Assembly (NCBI GenBank): GCA_030019075.1
Contig: JASEHD010000018.1
Coordinates: 1 to 34,750, forward strand
Reading direction: 5' to 3'
DNA: 34,750 bases
Source: Bacteroidota bacterium
GTDB lineage: Bacteria > Bacteroidota > Ignavibacteria > UBA10030 > SZUA-254
In this document: in pieces, positions 15,301 through 23,838 of the stretch
Layout of the letters: each line of letters opens with the position of its first letter
Position numbering within the stretch: position 1 is the stretch's first letter
The notes under the pieces: generated by a model
What the model saw: the letters and a program-made list of their open reading frames with translations, nothing else
What the model was told of the DNA's origin: nothing
Database searches by the model: none
Translations under genes and position numbers: made by a program

Positions 15301-17550
15301 TTAAGTATTTTTCTTAAGCCGTATCCGGGAGAGCGTAGCAACCAAATTAGCAGCCCAGCGATAGACGTTATGTTCCCTCAATATTCCTTGCATTCTTTGC
15401 ATTCGTAATTTTCGTTCATCGGGTGGCATAGTTAGTGAGGAATGAATCGAATCGGCAACTTCCTCGACGTCATAAGGATTCACGATGAAAGCATCGTGCA
15501 GTTCTCTTGCTGCACCCGTAAACTGGCTAAGAATAAGCGCGCCATCTTCATCGTCTCTGGCTGCAACATACTCTTTTGCAACGAGATTCATTCCATCGTG
15601 AAGCGATGTTACCATGCAAAGATCAGCCGCTTTATAATGTCGGTTGATTGTATCATGATTATGATGTGCTTCGAGGTAAATAATCGGTTTCCATTTTTTT
15701 GTCTGGAAACGCCAGTTGATTTTATTGGCTGTTTCTTCAACTTCAGCGAGTAAATCATGATACCGCTTGATATGAGTTCTGCTTGGTGCACCCAGTTCAA
15801 TGAACGAAAATTTCTCTATAAATTCAGGATATTTCTCAAAGAAACGCTCCAGACCTCTGAACCGTTCGATAATACCTTTTGTATAATCAATCCTATCTAC
15901 ACCAACGCCGAGATATTCAACAGATATATTATGATCTTTCATTATCTTTTTCAAGAGAGTTTCTTTGTTGACCCCGGGCTGTTCGACTGTAGTAAGTACC
16001 GCCGGAAATGCAACGCTGATAGGGAAAGGTTTTATCAAGGTGATGTGTTCTTGTCGTTCGATTGAAAATTGTTCCCAATTAATTTTCGATTCAAGGAATC
16101 GGTCAATCGTATCAAGAAAATTATTACAATGATATTGAATCTGGAAACTTACGAGATCAGCAGCTAATAAACCGAGGAGTATTTCTCTTTTCCACGGACA
16201 GATACCGAATGCCTCTGGGTTTGGCCAAGGAATATGCCAGAAGATAGCAACTCTCGCATCGGGGCGCTTCGATTTGATCAGGAAAGGAAGCAGTGCAAAA
16301 TGATAATCTTGAATCAATATGAGCGGCTCTTCTTCATTTTCGATTTCATCAAGTAATGCTTCTGCAAATTTCTCATTTACTTTCTGGTAATGTATCCAGT
16401 CTTCCAAACGGAAAATAGGTCGTGTGTGTGTGTGATGGCAAAGGGGCCAGATTCCTTCATTCGAAAATCCATAATAATAACCTTCTTCTTCTTCTTTTGT
16501 CAGCCACACACGTTTGAGTGTGTAATTTGGCTCTTCCGGTGGAACCGGAATTTTTCCATTTCGATCTGACGTTTCTAAATCGGCATCGCCACTTCCGTGC
16601 GCAATCCACGTACCACCGCAAGAACGCATAATCGGGTCTATCGCTGTAACTAATCCACCGGCGGGAATGATGCATTCTATCGTTCCGCCGCGTCTTTGAT
16701 GCATGTATGGTTCACGATTTGAAATCACATATAGATTTTTGTTTCCAACTTCTTGCCTTACATGTTCTTTAAGCCGCTCCGCGGTCCACAAAGATTCTGA
16801 TTCAGCCCTCAGCCGTGCTTCAACCTCAGCCGACGCCCGTGCCAGTGCAAGATTCTTCACCAATATTGTTACTTCGTTGGCAAGTGGTCCTAAAACATCT
16901 CCTCGTGGGAGATTAAGGGGTTGTTTTATCTTACCCATCCGCAATCCTTTTAACCAATCTGCTATCTGTGCTATTGGCCCGGTCAAGCTCCACCGTACTA
17001 CAAGTATCGTTGTGAGAATGATTAAAAATGAAAGTATAAGAAGTCGAACGAAGTTGTTCCGCCAAATCTCTTTTAACCGACTCTCAATGTACGAAGCATT
17101 GTGTGTGAGGATAAGTGACCCAATAATTTGTTGATCTCTCCGGAGCGGAAAAGTATAGATGTGCGTTTTTATTCCATCGATAGTCTCAAAGTATGATATT
17201 CCTTCTTTCCTTGTTGTAGATTCCATGATATATTTTGTAAACGCTTGTTTGGAAAAATCAACATTGGGACTTTTTTCAACAAATACACATTGACTATCGA
17301 AGATAGCAATACCAACAAATGGGTCACGCTTTATAAAACGCTCGATGAATTTTTTCAACCGTTCAGGTGAATTAGAAAGCAGCGGTTCACTGATAGTGCC
17401 TTCCATGCTCTCAGCAAGTGTGGAAGCCCTAAGCGTTAGCTCGGTTGTTAATCGCTCCTCTTCATTCTGCACCTGATAATAGGAAAAAATAGTTGCCACC
17501 AGTGCAGCCACGAATATAAGCGAAACGATAAGGCGAAGTGTAATTTTCAT
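15301..17550 (-). CDS. otsA: Membrane sensor-HAMP-trehalose-6-phosphate synthase fusion
   Basis: At 749 residues this is about 270 longer than E. coli OtsA. Residues 5-24 are a membrane helix, 25-166 an extracytoplasmic domain of the sensor (Cache/CHASE-like) type, and 167-187 a second helix. About 188-240 is a HAMP-like region (GPIAQIADWLKGLRMGKI), and 226-266 is an alanine/glutamate-rich coiled coil. The GT20 synthase fills 272-745 with its key residues intact: SNR (R279), GGTW (W315), QDYH (D415), FWHIPWPNPE (H439), VDRIDYTKG (R553, K558) and HDGMNLVAKE (D652). It should make trehalose-6-phosphate from UDP- or ADP-glucose and glucose-6-phosphate at the inner membrane. It precedes otsB by 14 bp, with AAGGG before the ATG. 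Confidence 0.9.
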   Translation of the reverse strand: MKITLRLIVSLIFVAALVATIFSYYQVQNEEERLTTELTLRASTLAESMEGTISEPLLSNSPERLKKFIERFIKRDPFVGIAIFDSQCVFVEKSPNVDFSKQAFTKYIMESTTRKEGISYFETIDGIKTHIYTFPLRRDQQIIGSLILTHNASYIESRLKEIWRNNFVRLLILSFLIILTTILVVRWSLTGPIAQIADWLKGLRMGKIKQPLNLPRGDVLGPLANEVTILVKNLALARASAEVEARLRAESESLWTAERLKEHVRQEVGNKNLYVISNREPYMHQRRGGTIECIIPAGGLVTAIDPIMRSCGGTWIAHGSGDADLETSDRNGKIPVPPEEPNYTLKRVWLTKEEEEGYYYGFSNEGIWPLCHHTHTRPIFRLEDWIHYQKVNEKFAEALLDEIENEEEPLILIQDYHFALLPFLIKSKRPDARVAIFWHIPWPNPEAFGICPWKREILLGLLAADLVSFQIQYHCNNFLDTIDRFLESKINWEQFSIERQEHITLIKPFPISVAFPAVLTTVEQPGVNKETLLKKIMKDHNISVEYLGVGVDRIDYTKGIIERFRGLERFFEKYPEFIEKFSFIELGAPSRTHIKRYHDLLAEVEETANKINWRFQTKKWKPIIYLEAHHNHDTINRHYKAADLCMVTSLHDGMNLVAKEYVAARDDEDGALILSQFTGAARELHDAFIVNPYDVEEVADSIHSSLTMPPDERKLRMQRMQGILREHNVYRWAANLVATLSRIRLKKNT

Positions 17551-17601
17551 TTACCCTTTTCCTGTCTATTGGTTTTTAAAGTAATATATCTAAATGTCAG
17601 T

Positions 17602-18647
17602 TCATTCCCAACGAGACGAAAGAAATTGGAGCATCCTCACATGACGTAGCAGTAATTCATCGACATGATCACCACGAAATACATAATAAGTGCAGCCTAT
17701 CTCATACCGAAGTAATTCTCTGATAAAATCTTCTGTCCCCAAAGTCGTTTCGTCATCCCCATGATCGATATAAATCTGGTCGAGTGAGCGCAGGTTCTTA
17801 TGGTATTGGGAAACAAGCGACAATGGATCATCGTCTAACCACTTCTGCCAGATTGTGTCTCGTGTTTCATTCGACGACACCTCAAATGGAAGATCTAAAA
17901 ATAACGGTGATTTCATTGGATTGGAAGAAAACGCTGATGCCTTTGCATATGCTGCGGCTAACGACCAATTCGTCTCGAACGTAATTTTGTTAACCAACTC
18001 ATCAACACTCTTTGGTTTTTCATGATTCGCCAACGCTCTCTTATAGATTGTTTTCCGATATCTTATTGAAAGCGGACTACCACTAAGACTTCCGATCTGA
18101 CCGAATAGATCGTTATATTTCATTCCTATTTTTATCGCACCATATCCACCCATAGAGAATCCGGTAATTGCACGTGAGCTAGGACTTTTTAGAGTGCGAT
18201 AAATGCTGTCGATATATTGCACAACTTCTTTGCTTACATATTGCTCAAAATTTCCGCCCGTAGGCGAATCAGTATAGTAACTCCCGCCAAACGCTGTTGT
18301 TCCATCAACTGCCACAATTATCATGTGAGGTATTTTTTTTCTTTCATAAGACTGAACACGTGTTCCAGCAACGACATATACTCACGGTGTCCATTATTCC
18401 TTTTCCCAAGTCCATGCAATAGATAAATAGAAGGATATTGCACTTTTTTCGAGGAAAAATACGAAGGTGGGAGCAATATTAACATCTCACGCACCGAAGG
18501 ATCACCGATGAGGTTACCTTTCAATGCCTTGCTTTCAATTTTTGAATTCAGAATGAATCTATTTAGGTCATTGCTTTTCTTCTGAGCACAACCCGATGCT
18601 GAAAACACTAGAATACTTACGATTATTAATGTCAATGATCTAATCAT
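17602..18647 (-). pseudogene. Esterase-like lipoprotein split by a -1 frameshift at an A8 tract
   Basis: Two frames make one alpha/beta-hydrolase of the FrmB/esterase-D type. The N-part (start ATG 18647) has a signal sequence ending ILVFSASGC, a probable lipobox, and PSIYLLHGLGKRN (oxyanion region). It stops after SLMKEKKYLT at 18321. The other frame resumes at the same place with KKIPHMIIVAVDG and carries the nucleophile elbow GFSMGGYGA, an aspartate in YIDHGDDE and the histidine in FRGDHVDE. The break is at GAA AAA AAA TAC, an A AAA AAA slippery heptamer. A one-base -1 slip restores a coherent protein of about 348 residues. It may be a sequencing error, a true pseudogene or programmed slippage. 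It lies 51 bp before otsA. Confidence 0.8.
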
Positions 18648-18665
18648 CTGAAAATATTTATATTG

Positions 18666-18825
18666 GGTAGTAGAATATTGGTACGATTCCAACGAACTTG
18701 AATATCTGATAAACTTCCACATTATAAAGATAATTGATTCCGAATAAAGACGCAACAAGCAGCATATAATATCGTTTTTTAATGAGAAATCCAGTTCCAA
18801 AGAATTACTAAAATATTCTACTACC
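18666..18825. repeat. 160-bp segment bounded by 14-bp perfect inverted repeats
   Basis: GGTAGTAGAATATT at 18666-18679 is exactly repeated in inverted orientation at 18812-18825. Similarity continues imperfectly inward for about 20 more bases. The segment lies between the divergent esterase and metallopeptidase genes and holds no convincing gene. A MITE-like non-autonomous element or a large regulatory hairpin are both possible; I see no clear target duplication. Confidence 0.6.
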
Positions 18826-18912
18826 GTAAAAAATTATTTGCAATCCTCGTTAAAATGAGTTAAATTCATGCGAATACACAACAATAGTCATAACATTTTG
18901 AAGGAAATAATC

Positions 18913-21000
18913 ATGCATCATCAATATTCACTAATGATTTTAACATTTTTTTTAATTGTAATATTTATAGGAACGAACACAATGAATGCACAGACTATAC
19001 CGCTACCATGGATTAAAACTTCGATAAAAAAGATTCAGGTTGAGCTAATAAAAAAGCACGGTGAATCCCAACGCAACCGTATTCAGCGGGGCATAAAACA
19101 GGTGGCTGATTTCTGGCGGACAGAAGATGGTGATGCATCAACATTCGAGAATTTTATCCAACAAAACTTCGCGGGTGACCAAGCAACACTCGATACAATG
19201 TTTAACCGCTTAGAAAATCTTCTTGAAAAGCTCACCGGGCATATGCAAGAGATTGGTCGCGAATTCCGCAACCAGGCTGATCTCGACTTGGGACCCGTGT
19301 TACCGATGGATGATATTTTCGCGGGTTATGACCCTTCTGCTCATATTAGCGATGATTTTTTTAAAAATAAATTGGCATTTATTGTCCTATTAAATTTTCC
19401 TTTGACTACGCTCGATCAGCGATTGAAGGAAGGGGAAAAATGGACTCGACGACAATGGGCGGAGGCACGGCTCGCACAAGGATTCTCAAAACGTGTTCCA
19501 GCTGATGTCAATCTTGCTATTGCTCAGGCAGCATCCGAAGCCGATAAGTATATTTCTGAATATAATATCTGGATGCACCATCTGTTGAATGAAAAAGGTG
19601 AACGACTGTTTCCACCGAAACTTCGGCTATTATCTCATTGGAATCTGCGTGATGAGATAAAAGCGAATTATTCCGATACAAACAACGGACTTGAGAAACA
19701 ACGTATTATACAGAAAGTTATGGAAAGAATTGTTACTCAAACTATCCCTGAAGTCGTTCTCAATAACCCAAATGTTGATTGGGATCCATATACGAATGAG
19801 GTGAAAGCTTCCGAGGTAACAGATTCAGATATTCCAAAAGCTTCCGACATGAAGATCACGAATGCACATGAACCCGATACAAGATATGCAATGTTGTTGA
19901 AAACCTTTCAGGCATCTACGAAGCTCGATCCATATTCACCAACAGCACCGACATTGATCGCACGGCGTTTCGATGAAAATCGCGAAATCTCTGAACAGCG
20001 TGTCAAAATGATGCTCGAACAGGTTGTATCATCAAAAGTAGCATTGGATGTTGCAAAATTGATAGAAAAGCGGCTGGGTCGTAAGCTTGAGCCATTTGAT
20101 ATATGGTATAATGGTTTCCGTCCGCGCGGAGCGTATACCGAAGCACAACTCGATGAGATTGTTTCTACAAAATATCCAACAGCCGATGCTTACAAAAAGG
20201 ACATCCCAAATCTTCTTATCAAGCTTGGTTTCTCAAAAGAACGTGCTGAGTATCTTGCAAATAATATCATTGTTGATCCCGCACGCGGCTCCGGACATGC
20301 GCTCGGCGCCGGAATGCGCTCCGAGAAGGCACATCTTAGGACACGGGTGGGAAAAAGTGGAATGAACTATAAAGGATTCAACATCGCTGTGCATGAAATG
20401 GGACACAATGTTGAACAAATTTTCTCGCTCAACGACATCGATCATTGGTTTCTGCAAGGTGTACCGAATACTGCATTCACGGAAGCACTTGCATTTGTTT
20501 TTCAGGGACATGATTTAGAATTATTAGGGCTTTCAGCGACCGATCCAAAGAGTGACGCTATGAATATTGTTAACGATTTCTGGGGAGTATTTGAAATCTC
20601 CGGTGTCGCACTGGTCGATATGGAAGTTTGGCACTGGATGTACGATCATCCAAACGCTACACCTTCGGAATTAAAAGAAGCGACAATCCGGATTGCCAAG
20701 AACATTTGGAATAAATTTTATGCCCCGGTTTTTGGTAAGGAAGATGTCTTACTTCTCGGAATTTATTCTCATATGATCGACGCATTTCTTTATTTACCAG
20801 ATTATCCAATAGGACACATGATCGCATTCCAGATTGAGGAACAAATGAAAAAAGCTGGGGCAATCGGTCCTGAATTTGAGCGGATAACGACAGTTGGACG
20901 AACCGCCCCAGATCTATGGATGAAGAATGCGACCGGCTCAACGGTTGGGCCTGAATCCTTGTTAAAAGCAGCGGAAAATGCAATAAAAGATTTACAATAA
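18913..21000 (+). CDS. Secreted HExxH zinc metallopeptidase (uncharacterised gluzincin-like)
   Basis: A 695-residue protein from the ATG at 18913, chosen because AAGGA lies 7 bases upstream and a signal peptide follows at once (hydrophobic MILTFFLIVIFIGTN, cut after MNAQ). An ATG 15 codons upstream has no ribosome site. The zinc motif HEMGH is at residues 494-498, and a likely third ligand E524 is in NTAFTEALAF, 25 residues after the motif. That is gluzincin spacing, as in M1, M3 and M4 clans. The large alpha-helical N-terminal part recalls M3/M32-like enzymes. I cannot place it in a named family. It should act in the periplasm or outside. A response regulator gene follows after 56 bp. Confidence 0.8.
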   Translation: MHHQYSLMILTFFLIVIFIGTNTMNAQTIPLPWIKTSIKKIQVELIKKHGESQRNRIQRGIKQVADFWRTEDGDASTFENFIQQNFAGDQATLDTMFNRLENLLEKLTGHMQEIGREFRNQADLDLGPVLPMDDIFAGYDPSAHISDDFFKNKLAFIVLLNFPLTTLDQRLKEGEKWTRRQWAEARLAQGFSKRVPADVNLAIAQAASEADKYISEYNIWMHHLLNEKGERLFPPKLRLLSHWNLRDEIKANYSDTNNGLEKQRIIQKVMERIVTQTIPEVVLNNPNVDWDPYTNEVKASEVTDSDIPKASDMKITNAHEPDTRYAMLLKTFQASTKLDPYSPTAPTLIARRFDENREISEQRVKMMLEQVVSSKVALDVAKLIEKRLGRKLEPFDIWYNGFRPRGAYTEAQLDEIVSTKYPTADAYKKDIPNLLIKLGFSKERAEYLANNIIVDPARGSGHALGAGMRSEKAHLRTRVGKSGMNYKGFNIAVHEMGHNVEQIFSLNDIDHWFLQGVPNTAFTEALAFVFQGHDLELLGLSATDPKSDAMNIVNDFWGVFEISGVALVDMEVWHWMYDHPNATPSELKEATIRIAKNIWNKFYAPVFGKEDVLLLGIYSHMIDAFLYLPDYPIGHMIAFQIEEQMKKAGAIGPEFERITTVGRTAPDLWMKNATGSTVGPESLLKAAENAIKDLQ

Positions 21001-21056
21001 AGGCACCCCTTGATTTTCTGAAAAATTACTGTTATTATCTTATGGAGATTCCATGA

Positions 21057-21431
21057 ATGAATAAAATAAAAATACTCTTTGTAGACGATGAAGCCGATGC
21101 CCTACTGGCATTAAAAATAGGGATGGAAGATCGCGGATATGAGGTTTTCACCGCAGGGGATGGCAATACTGCGCTTGAAACTTTAAAATCCGTTACTCCT
21201 GATATTATCATCGCAGATCTTCGCATGATGCCGATGAACGGCTTCGAGTTATTTCAGGAAGTGAAGAAGATTCCAAATCTTGTTAATATTCCCTTTTTCT
21301 TCCTGACTGCTATCGATGATTATTTAGCTCAAAAATATGGGCAAACACTCGGCGTCGATGCATACGTTACCAAACCTGTTGAACTCGAGCATCTCGACAA
21401 TATCATCAAACAGAAAATAAAAAAGGAATAA
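21057..21431 (+). CDS. Single-domain response regulator (CheY/Spo0F-like)
   Basis: A 124-residue receiver domain with no output domain. The acidic pocket is D10 and D11, the phospho-acceptor is D54 in IIADLRMMPMNG, the switch threonine is T84 in FFLTA, and the conserved lysine is K106 in VTKPVE. All are intact, so phosphorylation is expected. GGAG lies 9 bases before the ATG. No histidine kinase is in the window. It may be read with the metallopeptidase gene 56 bp upstream. It converges on surE, with only 6 bp between the stops. Confidence 0.9.
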   Translation: MNKIKILFVDDEADALLALKIGMEDRGYEVFTAGDGNTALETLKSVTPDIIIADLRMMPMNGFELFQEVKKIPNLVNIPFFFLTAIDDYLAQKYGQTLGVDAYVTKPVELEHLDNIIKQKIKKE

Positions 21432-21437
21432 GCTTTT

Positions 21438-22229
21438 TTATTTCTTGAAATATTTTTCGAGCTTCCAACTTTTCAACTCCGATATCGCTTTATAGTTGGT
21501 AAGGTCGAAATGTATAGGTGTGATTGAAACATATTTATTGAAAATTGAGATCAAATCGGTTTCTTCAGAAATATCAAGAACTTCAAGTTTGCCAGTTAAC
21601 CAGTAATATTCTTTGTTATTCGGATCGCGGCGCATCTCGAATGTATCATCCCAACGAGATTTTCCCTGACGGGTAATTCGCACACCCCGAATATCTTTTT
21701 CTTTTAATGGAGGAACGTTTACGTTAAGCAGCGTATCCTTCGGAAGTCCTTTCTGTAAAACCATCTCAGCAAGTTTATGGGAAAACATTGCAGCGAAACT
21801 GAAATCCGGTTTATCATACGTCGTTAAAGATACAGCAATTGATGGGATACCGAGAATCGTTCCTTCTGTTGCCGCAGAAACTGTTCCCGAATAGATAATG
21901 TTTATTGCTGTGTTGGATCCATGGTTAATACCTGAAATCAAAATATCAGGTTTTTCTTTTAGAACAGTACGCACAGCAATCTTTACACTATCGGCAGGAG
22001 TACCTTCAACAGCATAACCGAAGAACTTGTTGTTCTTATAAAATTTTTTAACTCTGAGTGGATAGTTCATTGTAATGGCGTGCCCTACCGCGCTACGCTG
22101 TTCGTCGGGGGCAACAACTGTTACATTCCCAAACTTTTTTAATTCATTGACTACAGCATAAATACCGGGTGCATCTATCCCATCGTCATTGGAAACAAGA
22201 ATATTCGGGATTCTGGAGGTTTTTTTCAC
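21438..22229 (-). CDS. surE: 5'/3'-nucleotidase SurE
   Basis: A 263-residue metal-dependent nucleoside-monophosphate phosphatase of the SurE family, involved in stress survival. The N-terminal ILVSNDDGIDAPGI has the metal-binding D-D pair, VVAPDEQRSAVGHAIT follows, and ILISGINHGSNTA completes the active site. Length is normal. It is the last gene of the long envelope operon, 8 bp after panB. Confidence 0.94.
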   Translation of the reverse strand: MKKTSRIPNILVSNDDGIDAPGIYAVVNELKKFGNVTVVAPDEQRSAVGHAITMNYPLRVKKFYKNNKFFGYAVEGTPADSVKIAVRTVLKEKPDILISGINHGSNTAINIIYSGTVSAATEGTILGIPSIAVSLTTYDKPDFSFAAMFSHKLAEMVLQKGLPKDTLLNVNVPPLKEKDIRGVRITRQGKSRWDDTFEMRRDPNNKEYYWLTGKLEVLDISEETDLISIFNKYVSITPIHFDLTNYKAISELKSWKLEKYFKK

Positions 22230-22237
22230 GATGTTTA

Positions 22238-23065
22238 TTAGTAACTCTCTTTCTTCAACGGAAATTTTTGTGTTTTGACATCTGCAATAAAATTTTGGAA
22301 TGCTGAACGCATAGTCGTCGCTAATTCAGAGTATCGTCTTACGAACCGCGGTTTAAACTCTTCCGTTAGTCCTAACATATCGTAAACAACAAGAACTTGT
22401 CCATCGCAGTGAGAACCGGCTCCGATTCCGATTGTTGGGATTGGAATTGATTGAGTTACCTTCTTAGCAAGCTCTGCAGGAATTTTTTCTAAGACCAAAG
22501 CAAAAATACCCGCATCAGCAAGAATTTTTGCGTCCCGCAGCAGTTCCTCAGCTTCTGCTTTAGTTGTTGCTCTGACTTCGTATGTCCCGAATTTATTAAT
22601 TGCCTGCGGTGTTAGCCCTAAATGTCCCATCACAGGAATTCCGATTTTTACCAAGTGCCGTACGATGTCGGCAATATATTCTCCTCCTTCTAATTTAACT
22701 GCGCCAACTCCAACCTCTTTCATAATTCGTCCAGCATTCCGCACAGCATCATCGATGCTGGTCTGAAACGACATGAAAGGCATATCGACTACAATCAATG
22801 CATTCTTCACACCACGTTTTACCGCCTTGGCATGATATATCATATCATCGATAGTAACTGGAAGTGTTGTTTCATAACCATGAACAACATTACCTAACGA
22901 GTCTCCAACAAGGATAATATCGATTCCAACTTGGTCAAGGTATTTGGCTACTAAGTAGTCGTACGCTGTGAGCATAGCAATCTTCTCACCAGTGTGTTTC
23001 ATCGTCATCACGGTCTTTGTCGTAACAACCCTTGGCTTATTTTGGTTTTTCTTTTTGTTCTTCAT
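22238..23065 (-). CDS. panB: 3-methyl-2-oxobutanoate hydroxymethyltransferase
   Basis: A 275-residue PanB, first committed step of pantothenate and hence coenzyme A synthesis: ketoisovalerate plus methylene-tetrahydrofolate to ketopantoate. Signature segments are MLTAYDYLVAKYLDQVGID, LVGDSLGNVVHGYETT (metal site), VKLEGGEYIADIV and GIGAGSHCDGQVLVVYDMLG. I start it at the ATG at 23065, because GAGGA lies 6 bases upstream and it overlaps the preceding stop as ATGA. A second ATG two codons earlier has the ribosome site touching it. No panC is nearby. Confidence 0.94.
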   Translation of the reverse strand: MKNKKKNQNKPRVVTTKTVMTMKHTGEKIAMLTAYDYLVAKYLDQVGIDIILVGDSLGNVVHGYETTLPVTIDDMIYHAKAVKRGVKNALIVVDMPFMSFQTSIDDAVRNAGRIMKEVGVGAVKLEGGEYIADIVRHLVKIGIPVMGHLGLTPQAINKFGTYEVRATTKAEAEELLRDAKILADAGIFALVLEKIPAELAKKVTQSIPIPTIGIGAGSHCDGQVLVVYDMLGLTEEFKPRFVRRYSELATTMRSAFQNFIADVKTQKFPLKKESY

Positions 23066-23838
23066 AAACATTCCTCAAGCGGTGAAAGAGAACTGTTAGC
23101 TACTGTAGTATCTGAATCTTCGAAAATAATATTCCCACTATCTTCAAATCCTTTTTTTATTGCAGCGGCAATCTCATTAAAACTGACATTCCTTTTTAAA
23201 ATGGTCTCAACCTCGGTTGTGCAGGACAATAGAGTGTTATTTATGATTTCTCCTGAATCGGATATATGAGGGGCGAGAAATTCAATTATCCTCCGATGTT
23301 CCGATCCTAATAGTAATGAACCATGCTGCAAAATAACGTCACCGTATCGTCTTTGAGCGCTGCCGATAAGTTTTTTTCCCTCAAATTGAATTTCATTCTT
23401 TGCTGAGGAAGAGAAGCATGGAATCGAAGTATTTAATTTATAAAGTTGCCTGAAGTTATCAGAGTATAACGAAAGAGAGGCGTTTATTCCGAGATTCGTT
23501 AAACCCCGTAAAAGACATTCGTTGATGGATTGATAGATCGTCCGTGGTCCTTGATCAATGATTTTCGTTACAACACAATAAGTAAGCTCATGAGCGTGTA
23601 ATATTGCTTTACCACCTGTGGGCCGCCTAACGATATCGAATCCGGATTTAATTATTTTTTCATGATCGAAATCTTCAATATTCTGATGAAAGCCGATTGA
23701 GATCGCAGGTGGATACCAGCCATATACCCGCAGTGTAGGGAAACCGATTCCATTTTGCAAATCCCTTGCAAGAGCTTCATCAAACTCCATATTAAATTTA
23801 CCCGGACGGAGACCGGTATTAATAAATTTCAGGATCAT
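23062..23838 (-). CDS. LipM/LplA-like octanoyl- or lipoyl-transferase
   Basis: A 258-residue member of the biotin/lipoate ligase fold. RRPTGGKAILHAHELTYCVV (quoted as RRPTGGKAILHAHEL and TYCVV) is the substrate-binding strand shared by LplA and LipM. TSIPCFSSSAKNEIQFEGKKLIGSAQRR (quoted as IPCFSSSAKNEI and KKLIGSAQRR) has a cysteine where LipM octanoyltransferases carry their catalytic Cys. It lacks the extra C-terminal domain of E. coli LplA. That points to LipM-like octanoyl transfer from acyl carrier protein in lipoate synthesis, but LplA-type ligation is not excluded. It overlaps lpxA and panB by four bases each. Confidence 0.8.
   Translation of the reverse strand: MILKFINTGLRPGKFNMEFDEALARDLQNGIGFPTLRVYGWYPPAISIGFHQNIEDFDHEKIIKSGFDIVRRPTGGKAILHAHELTYCVVTKIIDQGPRTIYQSINECLLRGLTNLGINASLSLYSDNFRQLYKLNTSIPCFSSSAKNEIQFEGKKLIGSAQRRYGDVILQHGSLLLGSEHRRIIEFLAPHISDSGEIINNTLLSCTTEVETILKRNVSFNEIAAAIKKGFEDSGNIIFEDSDTTVANSSLSPLEECL

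Noticed and set aside
18648-18800. N-terminal extension of the esterase lipoprotein
   Set aside because: The 51 extra residues precede a clear lipoprotein signal peptide and lie within the 160-bp inverted-repeat segment.
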